DNA of 64,000 nucleotides, from assembly GCA_964634465.1 (NCBI GenBank), contig CAZWLY010000009.1:152834-216833 (forward strand). Reading direction: 5' to 3'. The notes below the pieces were generated by a model, which saw only the letters and a list, made by a program, of their open reading frames with translations, was not told where the DNA came from and made no database searches. The DNA comes from CAZWLY01 sp964634465 (lineage in GTDB: Bacteria; Desulfobacterota; Desulfarculia; G963662305). Position 1 is the first letter of the stretch, and each line of letters starts with the position of its first letter. Shown here one piece after another: positions 1 through 8,410 of this stretch. The position numbers and the translations under genes are program-made.

Positions 1-1424
1 CGGGCGGCCTGCTTGACCTCCTCGATGATCGCCTCGCGGCCCTTGGCGGCCACATCGAAGACGCCGTCGATGGAGCCCGACACCTGGCTGATGGCCGCCC
101 CGATGGCGTTGGCCACGTCAAAGTTGTCGGGCACGATCACCTCGCTGGCGCCCTTGAGCTCCTTGGACAGAATGATGGACCCGCCGCCCACCAGGACCAC
201 GGCCACATCGCCGGCCGAGGTCTTCATCCGGTCGATGACGTCCTCGACCATGGCCTTGATCTCGGCGTCGGCCGACTCGACGAGGCCCCTCTCCAGGTTC
301 GTCACCCGGGCCGGATCGCCCAGCTCGAACTTGCCCAGGGCCACGGCCACGTCGGTCGCGGTCAGGGTCGAGCCGTTGAAGACGAGGGCCTCCTCGGTGA
401 TCCTGTAGCCGACCGAGTCGGGCCCGACCCTCACCCGGCCGTCGCTCCGGCGAACCAGGGAGCCGCCGCCCAGTCCGATGGAGATCAGATCCGGCATGCG
501 GAAGTTGGTTCTCACCCCGCCGATCTCCACGGCCATGGTCGATTCCCTGGGAAAGCCGGACTTGAGCACGCCCACGTCGGTGGTCGTGCCGCCCACATCG
601 ACCACGATGCACTCCGAAAGGCCGGACAAGAAGGCCGCCCCGCGAAGAGAGTTGGTCGGCCCGGAGGCGATGGTGAAGACGGGGTACTTGCGGGCGTAGT
701 CCACGGCCATCAGCGTTCCGTCGTTTTGGGTGATAAAAAGATCGGCTCCCACGCCATAGCCCTTGAGGATGTCCTGGAAGGCGCCGTAGGCATGGTCGGC
801 GATCTTCAGGATGGCCGCGTTTAAAATGGTCGCGTTCTCCCTCTCCAGGATGCCGATGGTTCCCACCTCGCTGGACAGCGAGACGGAGAACCCATCGCCG
901 AACACCTTCTCGGCCACCTTGCCGGCCAGGACCTCCTGCTCGCGGTTGACCGGCGAAAAGACGCAAGAGATGGCCAGAGCCTCCACTCCTTCGGCCTTGA
1001 GCTCCTCTAGGGCCCGCTCGATCTCGGCCTCGTCCGGCTCGGCGATCACCCGGCCGTCGAACTCGTAGCCGCCCTTGACCATGCGGTGAAAGTCGCCCAC
1101 GTGGGCCGGCATGTCTGCGGGCCAGTCGAGCATGGGCGGGATGGCCAGACCGCAGGGCGCGCCCAGACGCAGAACCCCGACCTTGGCCAGCCCCTTGCGC
1201 TCGACGATGGCGTTGGTGGCATGGGTCGTACCCAGCATGGCGTGCTCGATCTGGCTCGGATCGACGGCCGAGTCCTTCAAGACCGCCGCCACGGCCTCCT
1301 GGATGCCGGTTGAGATGTCGGCCGAGGTGGGTTTCTTGCTCTTGGCGACGACCCGGTTTTCCTCGTCCAAGATGACCGCGTCGGTGTTGGTTCCGCCGAC
1401 GTCGATTCCCAGGCGGTAGCTCAT
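1..1424 (-). CDS. Hydantoinase/oxoprolinase family protein (partial, C-terminus outside window)
   Basis: The minus-strand reading frame starts at ATG 1424 and runs off the left edge after about 474 residues; close relatives are around 500 or slightly longer, so only the C-terminal end is missing. The N-terminus reads MSYRLGIDVGGTNTDAVILD, the ASKHA-type phosphate-binding loop of hydantoinase A/oxoprolinase proteins. A second loop, VVDVGGTTTDVGVL, lies mid-protein. These proteins use ATP to open hydantoin- or oxoproline-like rings. The start codon shares one base with the stop of the upstream DUF917 gene (TGATG), so the two are translationally coupled, a pairing common in this family. The exact substrate is unknown; the neighbouring amidohydrolases suggest a cyclic amide or ureide. 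Confidence 0.9.
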   Translation of the reverse strand, partial: MSYRLGIDVGGTNTDAVILDEENRVVAKSKKPTSADISTGIQEAVAAVLKDSAVDPSQIEHAMLGTTHATNAIVERKGLAKVGVLRLGAPCGLAIPPMLDWPADMPAHVGDFHRMVKGGYEFDGRVIAEPDEAEIERALEELKAEGVEALAISCVFSPVNREQEVLAGKVAEKVFGDGFSVSLSSEVGTIGILERENATILNAAILKIADHAYGAFQDILKGYGVGADLFITQNDGTLMAVDYARKYPVFTIASGPTNSLRGAAFLSGLSECIVVDVGGTTTDVGVLKSGFPRESTMAVEIGGVRTNFRMPDLISIGLGGGSLVRRSDGRVRVGPDSVGYRITEEALVFNGSTLTATDVAVALGKFELGDPARVTNLERGLVESADAEIKAMVEDVIDRMKTSAGDVAVVLVGGGSIILSKELKGASEVIVPDNFDVANAIGAAISQVSGSIDGVFDVAAKGREAIIEEVKQAA

Positions 1425-2512
1425 CACAAAGCCTCCTTGACCAGTTCTTCGATGGGCACGTAGTCCAGGTCGTACTTGAAGTATCTCGGCCCGACTTGTT
1501 TGAGGCCCGCCTCGGTCCGCCAGATCGGGGCGCAAGGCATGCCGATGATGGTCACCCGCTGGCCGTAGCGCAGCGTCTCGGTGGTGATCGGCGCGCCGCT
1601 TTCCAAATCCAGGACGGTGATCAGGTCCGGGACCATGGCGCAGGGCTTGCCGTCGATGAACCCGATCAGGTTCTCGTTCTGGAAGCGCATCTCGAAAGTC
1701 TTGCCCTTGTCGTCGCCGATTCCCTCGAAGACGGCCTTACCCCGGACAAAGCCGGTCGAAAGCTCCCGTTGGACATCGACCAACTTGCCCTCGAAGATGG
1801 CGAAGCCGTTGGTGATCTTGAGGATCGACTCGAGAGCGTTCTCATTGCGCTGGTTGGCCTCGATGATGGCCCGGCCGATCTCGATGCAAAGGCTGATCGT
1901 TCCCCGAATGGCGGTTCTTTTGAGGGCCTTGCCGTTCATGACGTAGAGGCCGATGATCGAGGCCAGGCCCATGGCCACCGTGACCGCCCGGGAAAGCCGT
2001 TCCACCCAGGCGTTGTCGATGGTCTGGAGGAGAGCCTGGTTGCCCTTCTCGTCCACGCAGATCATGGGCGAGGCGGGTACCCCGCCGATGGAGAAGGAAA
2101 CCATGGGTATCTCGGGAAAGGCCCGGCCCATGCCGTCGGCGTCCACCAGGGGAACCCCCAGCCTGGCCGCGGCGTAGACCGGAATGGTCGAGTTGATCCC
2201 GCCGGCCTCCAGGGACATGGTCGCCACGGCCTTCTTGCCCAGGACGCTCTGGACGATGTTGAAGGCGTTTTCAGGCTCCTGGCCGTTGGGCAGCTTTTCC
2301 AGGAGGACCGCCGGCGCGCCCATCATGGCCGTGGGGATGACCCAGTCGTCGTCATCGAGGTCGTCCACTTCGATCAGCGGCACCGGACCCTTCTCTTTGA
2401 TGGCCTGGATGGCCATCAGCTTGCCCAGGTAGGGGTCGCCGCCGCCGCCGGTGCCCAGCACGGCCGCGCCGATGGATAGGTATTCGATGTCTTCGGCGTT
2501 GAGATATCGCAT
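1424..2512 (-). CDS. DUF917 (S-methyl thiohydantoin desulfurase-type) protein
   Basis: A 362-residue protein with the glycine-rich LGTGGGGDPYLG motif at residues 19-30, followed by EAGGINS near residue 103 and VDADGMGRAFPE near residue 123, all typical of the DUF917 family. Pfam now names these domains after S-methyl thiohydantoin desulfurase, but most members have no tested reaction. It is the first gene of a two-gene minus-strand operon with the hydantoinase/oxoprolinase protein and overlaps it by one base. The partnership suggests the two act on one ring substrate. No signal peptide or membrane segment is visible, so it is probably cytoplasmic. Family assignment is firm; function is inferred. 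Confidence 0.88.
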   Translation of the reverse strand: MRYLNAEDIEYLSIGAAVLGTGGGGDPYLGKLMAIQAIKEKGPVPLIEVDDLDDDDWVIPTAMMGAPAVLLEKLPNGQEPENAFNIVQSVLGKKAVATMSLEAGGINSTIPVYAAARLGVPLVDADGMGRAFPEIPMVSFSIGGVPASPMICVDEKGNQALLQTIDNAWVERLSRAVTVAMGLASIIGLYVMNGKALKRTAIRGTISLCIEIGRAIIEANQRNENALESILKITNGFAIFEGKLVDVQRELSTGFVRGKAVFEGIGDDKGKTFEMRFQNENLIGFIDGKPCAMVPDLITVLDLESGAPITTETLRYGQRVTIIGMPCAPIWRTEAGLKQVGPRYFKYDLDYVPIEELVKEAL

Positions 2513-2607
2513 AAAACTCCTCTCGGCAGAATTGGCACGTCGCCTGCTCTATTCGAGCCAAAAAGTTGTTTGATAATCGACCCTTACCTGTAAAAGGCGG
2601 GGGATGC

Positions 2608-3063
2608 TTAAAGGACGTAGCGCAGTTGCCAGTTGACCGACTTGATCACGAAATGGGTTTCCACCGACTTGAGCCCCTCGACTTTGACCAGCTCTTCGAA
2701 GATGAATCTCTCGTGGGAGCATTCCTCGTTGAAGAAGGCCACGGCGATGATGTCGAAACGCCCCGAGACGCAGGCCGCGGCGACAACCGCCTTCATGGCT
2801 CCGATCTGCTCCAAGGCCTGCTCCGCCTTGTCGGGCTCGACCTGGAAGGTCAGGAAGGCCGAATAATGACCCTTGATCGCCCGCGGGTCCACCAGGCCGA
2901 TGATCTGCAGCACCCCGGCCTTGGTCATCCTGTTGACCCTGTTCCTGACGGTGTTGGTGGTGACGCCCAATTCCTTGGCGATCTCGGCGTAGGGTCGCCG
3001 CCCGTTCCAAAGGTGGCGGACGATCGCCAGGTTGATCTCGTCCAGTACGATTGACTTTGGCAT
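2608..3063 (-). CDS. Lrp/AsnC family transcriptional regulator
   Basis: A 151-residue protein of normal length for the family. An AsnC-type winged helix-turn-helix occupies residues 8-56 (core YAEIAKELGVTTNTVRNRVN), followed by a RAM ligand-binding domain at roughly 67-148. The start ATG at 3063 is preceded by AAAGGATG. The gene lies about 95 nt upstream of the DUF917/hydantoinase pair on the same strand and is divergent from the dihydropyrimidinase gene. It is therefore the likely local regulator of one or both units, sensing an amino acid or related metabolite. An unusually AT-rich stretch sits directly in front of it. Confidence 0.92.
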   Translation of the reverse strand: MPKSIVLDEINLAIVRHLWNGRRPYAEIAKELGVTTNTVRNRVNRMTKAGVLQIIGLVDPRAIKGHYSAFLTFQVEPDKAEQALEQIGAMKAVVAAACVSGRFDIIAVAFFNEECSHERFIFEELVKVEGLKSVETHFVIKSVNWQLRYVL

Positions 3064-3084
3064 ACGCTACATCCTTTTGCGTTT

Positions 3085-3175
3085 GATAAATTAATTTGCA
3101 TATGATTGATTTTTTGTCAACTATTTTTCTATATTTTTTGCAAACACATATTTTATCTCGAATTTTGTGTTATTT
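3085..3175 (-). promoter_or_regulatory. AT-rich promoter/operator region of the Lrp-type gene
   Basis: In an otherwise GC-rich window this stretch is almost entirely A and T. Read on the minus strand it holds TTGACA at 3120-3115 as a -35 candidate, with AAATTA 17 nt further on, a poor match to a -10. A CATATG palindrome lies between. Lrp-family regulators prefer AT-rich, bendable DNA and usually autoregulate, so this is the expected operator region; no precise site can be assigned. Confidence 0.5.
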
Positions 3176-3520
3176 TAGGTAGTTGTGCCGGGGAGGGTCG
3201 AGGGAGGCGGCTTCCCGGTTCTTGGGGCGGCCGGAGGATGAGGAGCCCGTCGCCGCCGTCCGGGCGCTTCGCCCGGTGAGTTTTCATCGACTGCTTGCGG
3301 CCGGGGGCTAAATGGGTTGGCCGCAGGCTAGAGCGACCAAACCGCTTTTGCCCCCAGCAAGGCTTGGCCCGCTTGGCGGAGCGCCGCCGGAAACGGGCCA
3401 AGACCGGCTCGACAAGGCGGCGGGTTTGAGAGATCAGGCTGAGGCGAGGGCGTGCAGGAAAAACAAAGTCGTATTATTGCAGGGTTAAATCAAAACACCT
3501 TACCTCGCCCCGAAAACGGG
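3176..3520. other. Intergenic stretch without a recognised gene
   Basis: This part of the gap between the Lrp-type gene and the dihydropyrimidinase gene returns to high GC content. Short open frames cross it, but none has a ribosome binding site or a recognisable domain. I see no RNA gene or convincing terminator. Confidence 0.5.
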
Positions 3521-3557
3521 TTGACACCAATAGGGCTAATGTTATAGCTATAATACA
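3521..3557 (+). promoter_or_regulatory. Promoter with shared operator-like motif (copy 1)
   Basis: A TTGACA -35 hexamer at 3521-3526 is followed 16 nt later by TATAGC (3543-3548) as a -10 candidate. Overlapping the -10 is AATGTTAT-N5-TAATACA at 3538-3557, which contains a perfect 12-bp palindrome TTATAGCTATAA (3542-3553). The same arrangement, with identical spacing from TTGACA, recurs at 15738-15774. The dihydropyrimidinase start codon lies 25 nt downstream. The GntR-family regulator at 19917 or the Lrp-type regulator are candidate binders. Confidence 0.6.
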
Positions 3558-3582
3558 ATCGGACAACCGGCAGGAGAATGAA

Positions 3583-5022
3583 ATGGCGGATTTCGATCTG
3601 ATCATCAAGGGCGGTGAGTTGGTCATCCCCAATCAAGGCGTGGTTCGAGCCGATATCGGGGTCGAGGGTGAAAAGATCGCGGCCGTCGCCCAGGACATTC
3701 CGGCGGCTGAAGGGGTTCGGGTGATCGACGCCGCCGGCAAGAAGGTCTTTCCGGGGGCGATCGACTCCCACGCCCACGTGGGCATCTATCGACCTCTGAG
3801 CGAAGACGCGACCAGCGAGAGCGCCTCGGCCGCCTCGGGCGGGGTGACGACCATTTGCAGCTATTTCCGGACCGGCAAAAACTATCTGAACAAGACCGGG
3901 GCCCTCAAAGACATCTTCCCCGAGCTTCTCGAAAAATCGGCCGGCGCCTTCCGGATCGATTACGCCTACCACATCGCCTGCATGTCCTCCGCCCAGATCG
4001 ACGAGATCGAGTGGTTGGTTAAGGAGGGCGGGGTTTCGACCTTCAAGTACTACATGTTCTACAAGTCCCTCGACCTTTCCGGCGCCAAACCCAGCGGCGA
4101 GTACCTGATGCTCAGCCAAGACGTTCTGGACCTGGGTTTCCTCTACCGTTTCATGAGTGAAGTGGCCCGGGTGAACGAGGCCTTTGAGGGCAAGCCGATC
4201 AGGGTCGCGATCCACTGCGAGAACCCGGAGATCATCGCCGCCACCGCGGCCTGGGCCCGGGCCAATCCGACCGGCAACGCGATGAAGGACTACTCCAACA
4301 GCCGGCCGCCCTGGCAGGAGGCCTTGGCCATCAAAGAGGTCGCCTTCCTGGCCGCCCGGACCGGCTGCCCGACCAACCTCCTTCATCTTTCCAGCGCCGA
4401 GGCCGTGGACGCCGGTCTGGAGGCCGTGGCCGAGTATCCGGAGGTGGACTTCCTCCTGGAAGTGACCCTCCATCACCTCTCCATGTCCAACGACGACGAC
4501 TACGGCATTCTGGGCAAGGTCAATCCGCCGATCAGGGACCGAGCCCAGGTGGATTATCTCTGGGAGGCCGTCCTCGAGGGGGTGATCGACACCGTGGTCA
4601 GCGACCACGCCTGCCACCCCAAGGCGATGCGCCAGGGCGATCTGTGGTCGATCATGCCCGGTTTCGGCGGGACCGGCTTGATGTTCCCGGTGTTGATCAC
4701 CGAGGGGTACCACAAACGGGGCCTGGGGCTGACCAGAATAGCCGAGCTGTCGGCCTACAATCCGGCCGTGCTCTACAACCTCTACCCGAAGAAAGGGACC
4801 ATCGCCGTCGGTTCCGACGCCGACCTGGTCATTGTCGATCTGGACGCGGAAAAGACCGTGACCGCCGAGCTCCTCCATTCGGCACAGGACTACACCCCCT
4901 TCGAGGGTCTCGAGCTGAAGGGCTGGCCGGAGCAGACCATCGTTCGAGGCCGGAGTGTTTTTGAAAACGGTCGGGTCGTCGCTCCTCCCGGATACGGCCA
5001 ATACATCCGGCGGCCGGTCTGA
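3583..5022 (+). CDS. Dihydropyrimidinase/hydantoinase-like amidohydrolase
   Basis: A 479-residue cyclic amidohydrolase of the dihydropyrimidinase/allantoinase/dihydroorotase group. The binuclear metal site is readable: H63 and H65 in DSHAHVG, the bridging carboxylated lysine K155 in STFKYYM, H211 in HCEN, H268 in HLSS and D341 in VSDHACH. Length fits hydantoinases (about 460-490). The likely reaction is ring opening of a cyclic amide or ureide in the cytoplasm. It is the first gene after the motif-bearing promoter at 3521 and starts the long plus-strand series ending at 13102, so it may perform the first hydrolysis on the imported compound. The exact substrate cannot be read from the sequence. 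Confidence 0.9.
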   Translation: MADFDLIIKGGELVIPNQGVVRADIGVEGEKIAAVAQDIPAAEGVRVIDAAGKKVFPGAIDSHAHVGIYRPLSEDATSESASAASGGVTTICSYFRTGKNYLNKTGALKDIFPELLEKSAGAFRIDYAYHIACMSSAQIDEIEWLVKEGGVSTFKYYMFYKSLDLSGAKPSGEYLMLSQDVLDLGFLYRFMSEVARVNEAFEGKPIRVAIHCENPEIIAATAAWARANPTGNAMKDYSNSRPPWQEALAIKEVAFLAARTGCPTNLLHLSSAEAVDAGLEAVAEYPEVDFLLEVTLHHLSMSNDDDYGILGKVNPPIRDRAQVDYLWEAVLEGVIDTVVSDHACHPKAMRQGDLWSIMPGFGGTGLMFPVLITEGYHKRGLGLTRIAELSAYNPAVLYNLYPKKGTIAVGSDADLVIVDLDAEKTVTAELLHSAQDYTPFEGLELKGWPEQTIVRGRSVFENGRVVAPPGYGQYIRRPV

Positions 5023-5202
5023 AGGGAAGAGAGGAGTCCGGGTCGACCCGACTGCTTAGACGGCCCAGGCAATCGCCGGCCGGGCGGAGCGGAGCCTGGT
5101 CGGCGGGCCGGCAGCGGGCTTGGGCTCTATTCAAGATCGACCCTTTGGGGTGGGGACGGATCAGGCGTCCGACGCCATCCGCTGGATTGGGGGAAGCGCT
5201 GA

Positions 5203-5529
5203 ATGGTCAAGGCGATCCTGGGTTACGACATCGAGCCCGGCATTTCGGAAGAGGCCTATGACAAGTGGCTCCGGGAGGTCCATCTCCCGGATCTGAAAAA
5301 AATTCCCGGCCTGAGACGGATCGTTTTGAACACGGTCAAGGGCGTGGTTCGGGATGGCCAGACTTTCTATCGCATCGCCGAACTCCATTACGATTCCATG
5401 GAAGATTTCGAGGCGGCCGCCAAATGGCGCTTGGAGAACCCGGTTCCGCCGGGGCGCGGACCGGAAGGCAAGACCGATTTCAAGTTCTACGTGGTCTGCG
5501 AGACCGAGGTGATCGAAGTCGGAGAGTAA
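5203..5529 (+). CDS. EthD-domain (dimeric alpha-beta barrel) protein
   Basis: A 108-residue protein matching the EthD/ferredoxin-like barrel fold: a start like MVKAILGYDIEPGISEE, then HLPDLKKIPGLRR and a closing C-terminal strand. EthD-type proteins are small dimers found in catabolic operons, some of them accessory to oxygenases and some possibly catalytic. It sits 40 nt before the FAD oxidoreductase gene, so the two probably act together. There is a 180-nt gap after the amidohydrolase gene with no clear promoter. Fold assignment is good; role is unknown. Confidence 0.75.
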   Translation: MVKAILGYDIEPGISEEAYDKWLREVHLPDLKKIPGLRRIVLNTVKGVVRDGQTFYRIAELHYDSMEDFEAAAKWRLENPVPPGRGPEGKTDFKFYVVCETEVIEVGE

Positions 5530-5569
5530 TTCTTTCCCGACCACTTCCCGACAGGAGTCGAGTGAGGAA

Positions 5570-7003
5570 ATGAAAGGCGATTTCGAGTCCCATCGGGCCC
5601 TCATCCGTTGGGTGGACGGCGCCTCCCCTCCGGGGTGGGACGTGGAGGTCGATGTCCTGATCATCGGCTGCGGTGGATGCGGGCTGACCGCCGGATTGGC
5701 CGCCGCCCAAAGGGGAGCCCGGGTCCTTATCGTGGAGAAGGAGGCCCAGGCCGGGGGCAACACCTCTTTGAGCCAGGGCATGTTTCCGGCAGCCGGGTCC
5801 AGGTTCCAGAAAGAGGCCGGGATCGATGATTCGCCCGAATTGATGGCCGAGGACATTCTTGCCAAGAACCACCACCAGTCGGATCCGGAGATGACCTTCC
5901 ACCTGGCCCGCGAATCGGGGCGGCTGATCGACTGGCTTTGGGAGACCGAGGGGATCAAGCTGGATATCGTGACCAACTTTCTCTACCCCGGCCATTCCCG
6001 GCATCGCATCCACGCTCCGGCCACCACCAAGGGCGCCTGGCTCGTCAACCGGCTCCTGAAGGCGGCCGGACGCTACGACAACCTCGACATCGCCTACGCC
6101 GCCTCGGCCCGAAGATTGGTCGCCGAGAGGTCGGACGGTTCCGTGCTGGGGGCCGAGGTCGACATCTCCGGGGTGGGCCTCAACCTCGCCGGGGCGGCCA
6201 AGACGATTCTGGCCCTAAATGGCTTCGGGGCCAATCGGGAGATGGTCGCAGAGTATATCCCGGAGATGGCCCAGGCCATCTACTTCGGCCACGAGGGCAA
6301 CACCGGCGAGGGGATTCTGTGGGGTCAAGCCCTGGGGGCCGAGCTGGTCAACATGGGCTCCTACCAGGCCCACGGTTCGGTCGCCTATCCCGAGGGGACG
6401 CTGCTCACCTGGGCGGTCATCAGCCTGGGCGGGTATCAGGTCAACCGGGCCGGGAAGCGATTCGTAAACGAAGACCACGGCTACTCGGAGCACGCCCTGG
6501 ACGTGTTGGCCCAGGAGGGCGGAGTGGCGATCGAGATTTTCGACCAGCGGATCCTGGCCGAGGTGGAGGACTTCGAGGATTTCAAGCAGTGCCAGGAGAT
6601 GGGCGCCGTCAAGCGGGCCGAGACGATTGAGGCTCTGGCCGAGACCTTTGGGATAGACCCGGTCGCTCTGGCCGAGACCCACCGCCGCTTTCAGGCCGCG
6701 GCCGAAGGCCGAACCCAGGATGAGTTGGGCCGCCTCTCTCTCGCCCATCCCCTTGAGCCGCCCTTCTACGGAGTCCGGGTGACGGGCGCCCTGTTCCACA
6801 CCCAGGGCGGACTTCGGGTCGATCGACGGGCCCGGGTGCTCCGCCCCGACGGGAGTCCCATACCCAATCTCTATGCCGGCGGCGGGACGGCCGCGGGCCT
6901 GTCCGGGTCCGGGGTGAGCGGTTATCTTTCGGGCAACGGGCTTCTGGCCGCCCTGACTCTGGGGAAATTGGCCGGGGAGGACGCCGCCCGGGGTTTTTCA
7001 TAG
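5570..7003 (+). CDS. FAD-dependent oxidoreductase (fumarate reductase/ketosteroid dehydrogenase type)
   Basis: A 477-residue FAD_binding_2 flavoprotein. The dinucleotide loop is IIGCGGCGLTAG (G33, G35, G38), followed by IVEKEAQAGGNT, and the C-terminus has the FAD-binding YAGGGTAAGLSGSGVSGYLS type region. Family members oxidise or reduce carbon-carbon bonds next to a carbonyl (fumarate, 3-ketosteroids, urocanate-like compounds). No signal peptide or haem domain is present, so it should be cytoplasmic and need a separate electron partner. It follows the EthD gene closely. The expected role is reduction or desaturation of a ring or unsaturated intermediate; the substrate is not determinable. 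Confidence 0.85.
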   Translation: MKGDFESHRALIRWVDGASPPGWDVEVDVLIIGCGGCGLTAGLAAAQRGARVLIVEKEAQAGGNTSLSQGMFPAAGSRFQKEAGIDDSPELMAEDILAKNHHQSDPEMTFHLARESGRLIDWLWETEGIKLDIVTNFLYPGHSRHRIHAPATTKGAWLVNRLLKAAGRYDNLDIAYAASARRLVAERSDGSVLGAEVDISGVGLNLAGAAKTILALNGFGANREMVAEYIPEMAQAIYFGHEGNTGEGILWGQALGAELVNMGSYQAHGSVAYPEGTLLTWAVISLGGYQVNRAGKRFVNEDHGYSEHALDVLAQEGGVAIEIFDQRILAEVEDFEDFKQCQEMGAVKRAETIEALAETFGIDPVALAETHRRFQAAAEGRTQDELGRLSLAHPLEPPFYGVRVTGALFHTQGGLRVDRRARVLRPDGSPIPNLYAGGGTAAGLSGSGVSGYLSGNGLLAALTLGKLAGEDAARGFS

Positions 7004-7104
7004 ATCGGGGGTAAAGAGTCCGGGCGCAAAAGCAGGATCATGGGCCCGGGGGTGTTTCGACGCGGCAAGAGTCCCTAACCAGATTACTCCAAAGGGAGGT
7101 GACC

Positions 7105-8343
7105 ATGAGTGGCAAAAAAGGTTTGAACCGGCGTGAGTTCATCAAGGCCGGGGCCGTGGCCGGAGGGGCCGTGGCTGTGGGGGCGATGGGTTTTCCTGGG
7201 ATCATCAAGGCGGCGCCCAAGGAGGTCGTAATCGGCCACATCCACCCCCTCTCCGGGTTCCTGGCCTTTGACGGCAAGGAATTGGAGAACGGCGTCAAGC
7301 TGGCGGTCAAGGAGATCAACGAGGCCGGCGGGATCAAGTCCTTGGGCGGGGCCAAGCTGAAGCTTCTGGCCGCCGACTCCGAGGGCAAGCCGGACGTGGC
7401 CATCCGCGAGGTGGAGCGTCTCTACAAGTCCGGGGCGGTGGCGATTACCGGTTGCTATCAGTCGTCGGTGACCCTGGTCGCGACTCAGATTGCGGAAAAG
7501 TTCAAGATCCCCTTCGTGGTCTCGGTGGCCGTGGCCGACAAGATCACCGCCCGGGGCTTCAAGTACACCTTCCGCATCCAGCCCAACGCCGAGCAGATGG
7601 CCTCCCAGGCGGTCAAGCACTTGGCCGAGATCATCCAAGCCTCGGGTTCGTCGGCCAAGACCATCGCTTATCTCCACGACAACACCGCCTTCGGGAAGCC
7701 CCTTTCGGCCCACGTGGCCAACTTCGCCCCCAAGTACGGCCTCAAGGTCATCGAGGACGTACCTTACTCCCCCCGGGCGGCCGACGTCTCGACCGAGGTG
7801 GGCAAGATCAAGGCGGCCGGCGCCGACATCATCCTCGACACCGGCTACTTCGGCGACGGGGTTCGGGTCTACAAGACCATGATGGACCTCAGGGTCAAGG
7901 CCCAGGCGATCATGGGCTGCGCCAACGGCGCCTTCAGCCATCCCAAGTTCATCAAGGAACTGGGCTCGATCACCGAGAACGTCATGGACGGCAACTACCG
8001 GGCCAACCCCTTAAGCCCCCTGACCAAGAAGGCCTTCGCCAACTACAAGGCCACTTACGGCAATGAGATGGGCGCCTCGACGGTGTTTTCCTATCAGGCC
8101 ACCTACGTCATCGCCGATGCCATCGAGCGGGCCGGTTCGACCGACCGGACGGCGATCAGGGATGCCCTGGCCAAAACCAACATGACTAACCACATTCTGC
8201 CCCAGGGCCCGATCGTCTTCGGCAAGGACGGCCAGAACGTCAACGCCCAGGCGGTCGTGACCCAGATTCAGGGCGGCGTGGTCAAGGTCGTCTGGCCCAG
8301 GAAATACGCCGAGGCCGAACCGGTCTTCCCGGTTCCGATGTAG
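7105..8343 (+). CDS. Branched-chain-type ABC transporter substrate-binding protein (Tat signal)
   Basis: A 412-residue periplasmic binding protein of the Peripla_BP_6/LivJ type. The N-terminus carries a twin-arginine signal (NRREFIKAG with arginines 9 and 10, then a hydrophobic Ala/Gly/Val stretch), so it is exported folded. I chose ATG 7105 because AGGGAGGT stands 6 nt upstream; a GTG two codons earlier overlaps that site. It begins a classical liv-order operon (binding protein, LivH, LivM, LivG, LivF). In this context the ligand is more likely the substrate of the surrounding amidohydrolases than leucine. A strong stem-loop follows the gene. Confidence 0.92.
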   Translation: MSGKKGLNRREFIKAGAVAGGAVAVGAMGFPGIIKAAPKEVVIGHIHPLSGFLAFDGKELENGVKLAVKEINEAGGIKSLGGAKLKLLAADSEGKPDVAIREVERLYKSGAVAITGCYQSSVTLVATQIAEKFKIPFVVSVAVADKITARGFKYTFRIQPNAEQMASQAVKHLAEIIQASGSSAKTIAYLHDNTAFGKPLSAHVANFAPKYGLKVIEDVPYSPRAADVSTEVGKIKAAGADIILDTGYFGDGVRVYKTMMDLRVKAQAIMGCANGAFSHPKFIKELGSITENVMDGNYRANPLSPLTKKAFANYKATYGNEMGASTVFSYQATYVIADAIERAGSTDRTAIRDALAKTNMTNHILPQGPIVFGKDGQNVNAQAVVTQIQGGVVKVVWPRKYAEAEPVFPVPM

Positions 8344-8355
8344 TGAACCCGCCGG

Positions 8356-8384
8356 GTTGGGAGCGGGGCCGGCCCGCTCCCAAC
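8356..8384 (+). terminator. Intra-operon stem-loop after binding-protein gene
   Basis: A perfect 12-bp inverted repeat, GTTGGGAGCGGG (8356-8367) and its complement (8373-8384), with a 5-nt loop lies 12 nt after the binding-protein stop codon and before livH. There is no long T run, so it more likely partly attenuates transcription or protects the upstream mRNA, giving more binding protein than permease. A similar hairpin occupies the same place in the second liv operon. Confidence 0.7.
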
Positions 8385-8410
8385 TTCATCTAGCGAGTCC
8401 AGGGGTCGAA

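Noticed and set aside
118..966. Long open frame opposite and out of frame with the hydantoinase/oxoprolinase gene
   Set aside because: Arg/Gly/His-rich composition typical of an alternative frame in GC-rich DNA; the real reading frame covers 1-1424.
3153..3401. Possible 82-residue minus-strand gene in the gap after the Lrp-type gene
   Set aside because: No ribosome site, basic low-complexity sequence and no family resemblance.
3490..5001. 503-residue minus-strand open frame
   Set aside because: Antisense to the dihydropyrimidinase gene, whose metal-site motifs are intact on the plus strand.
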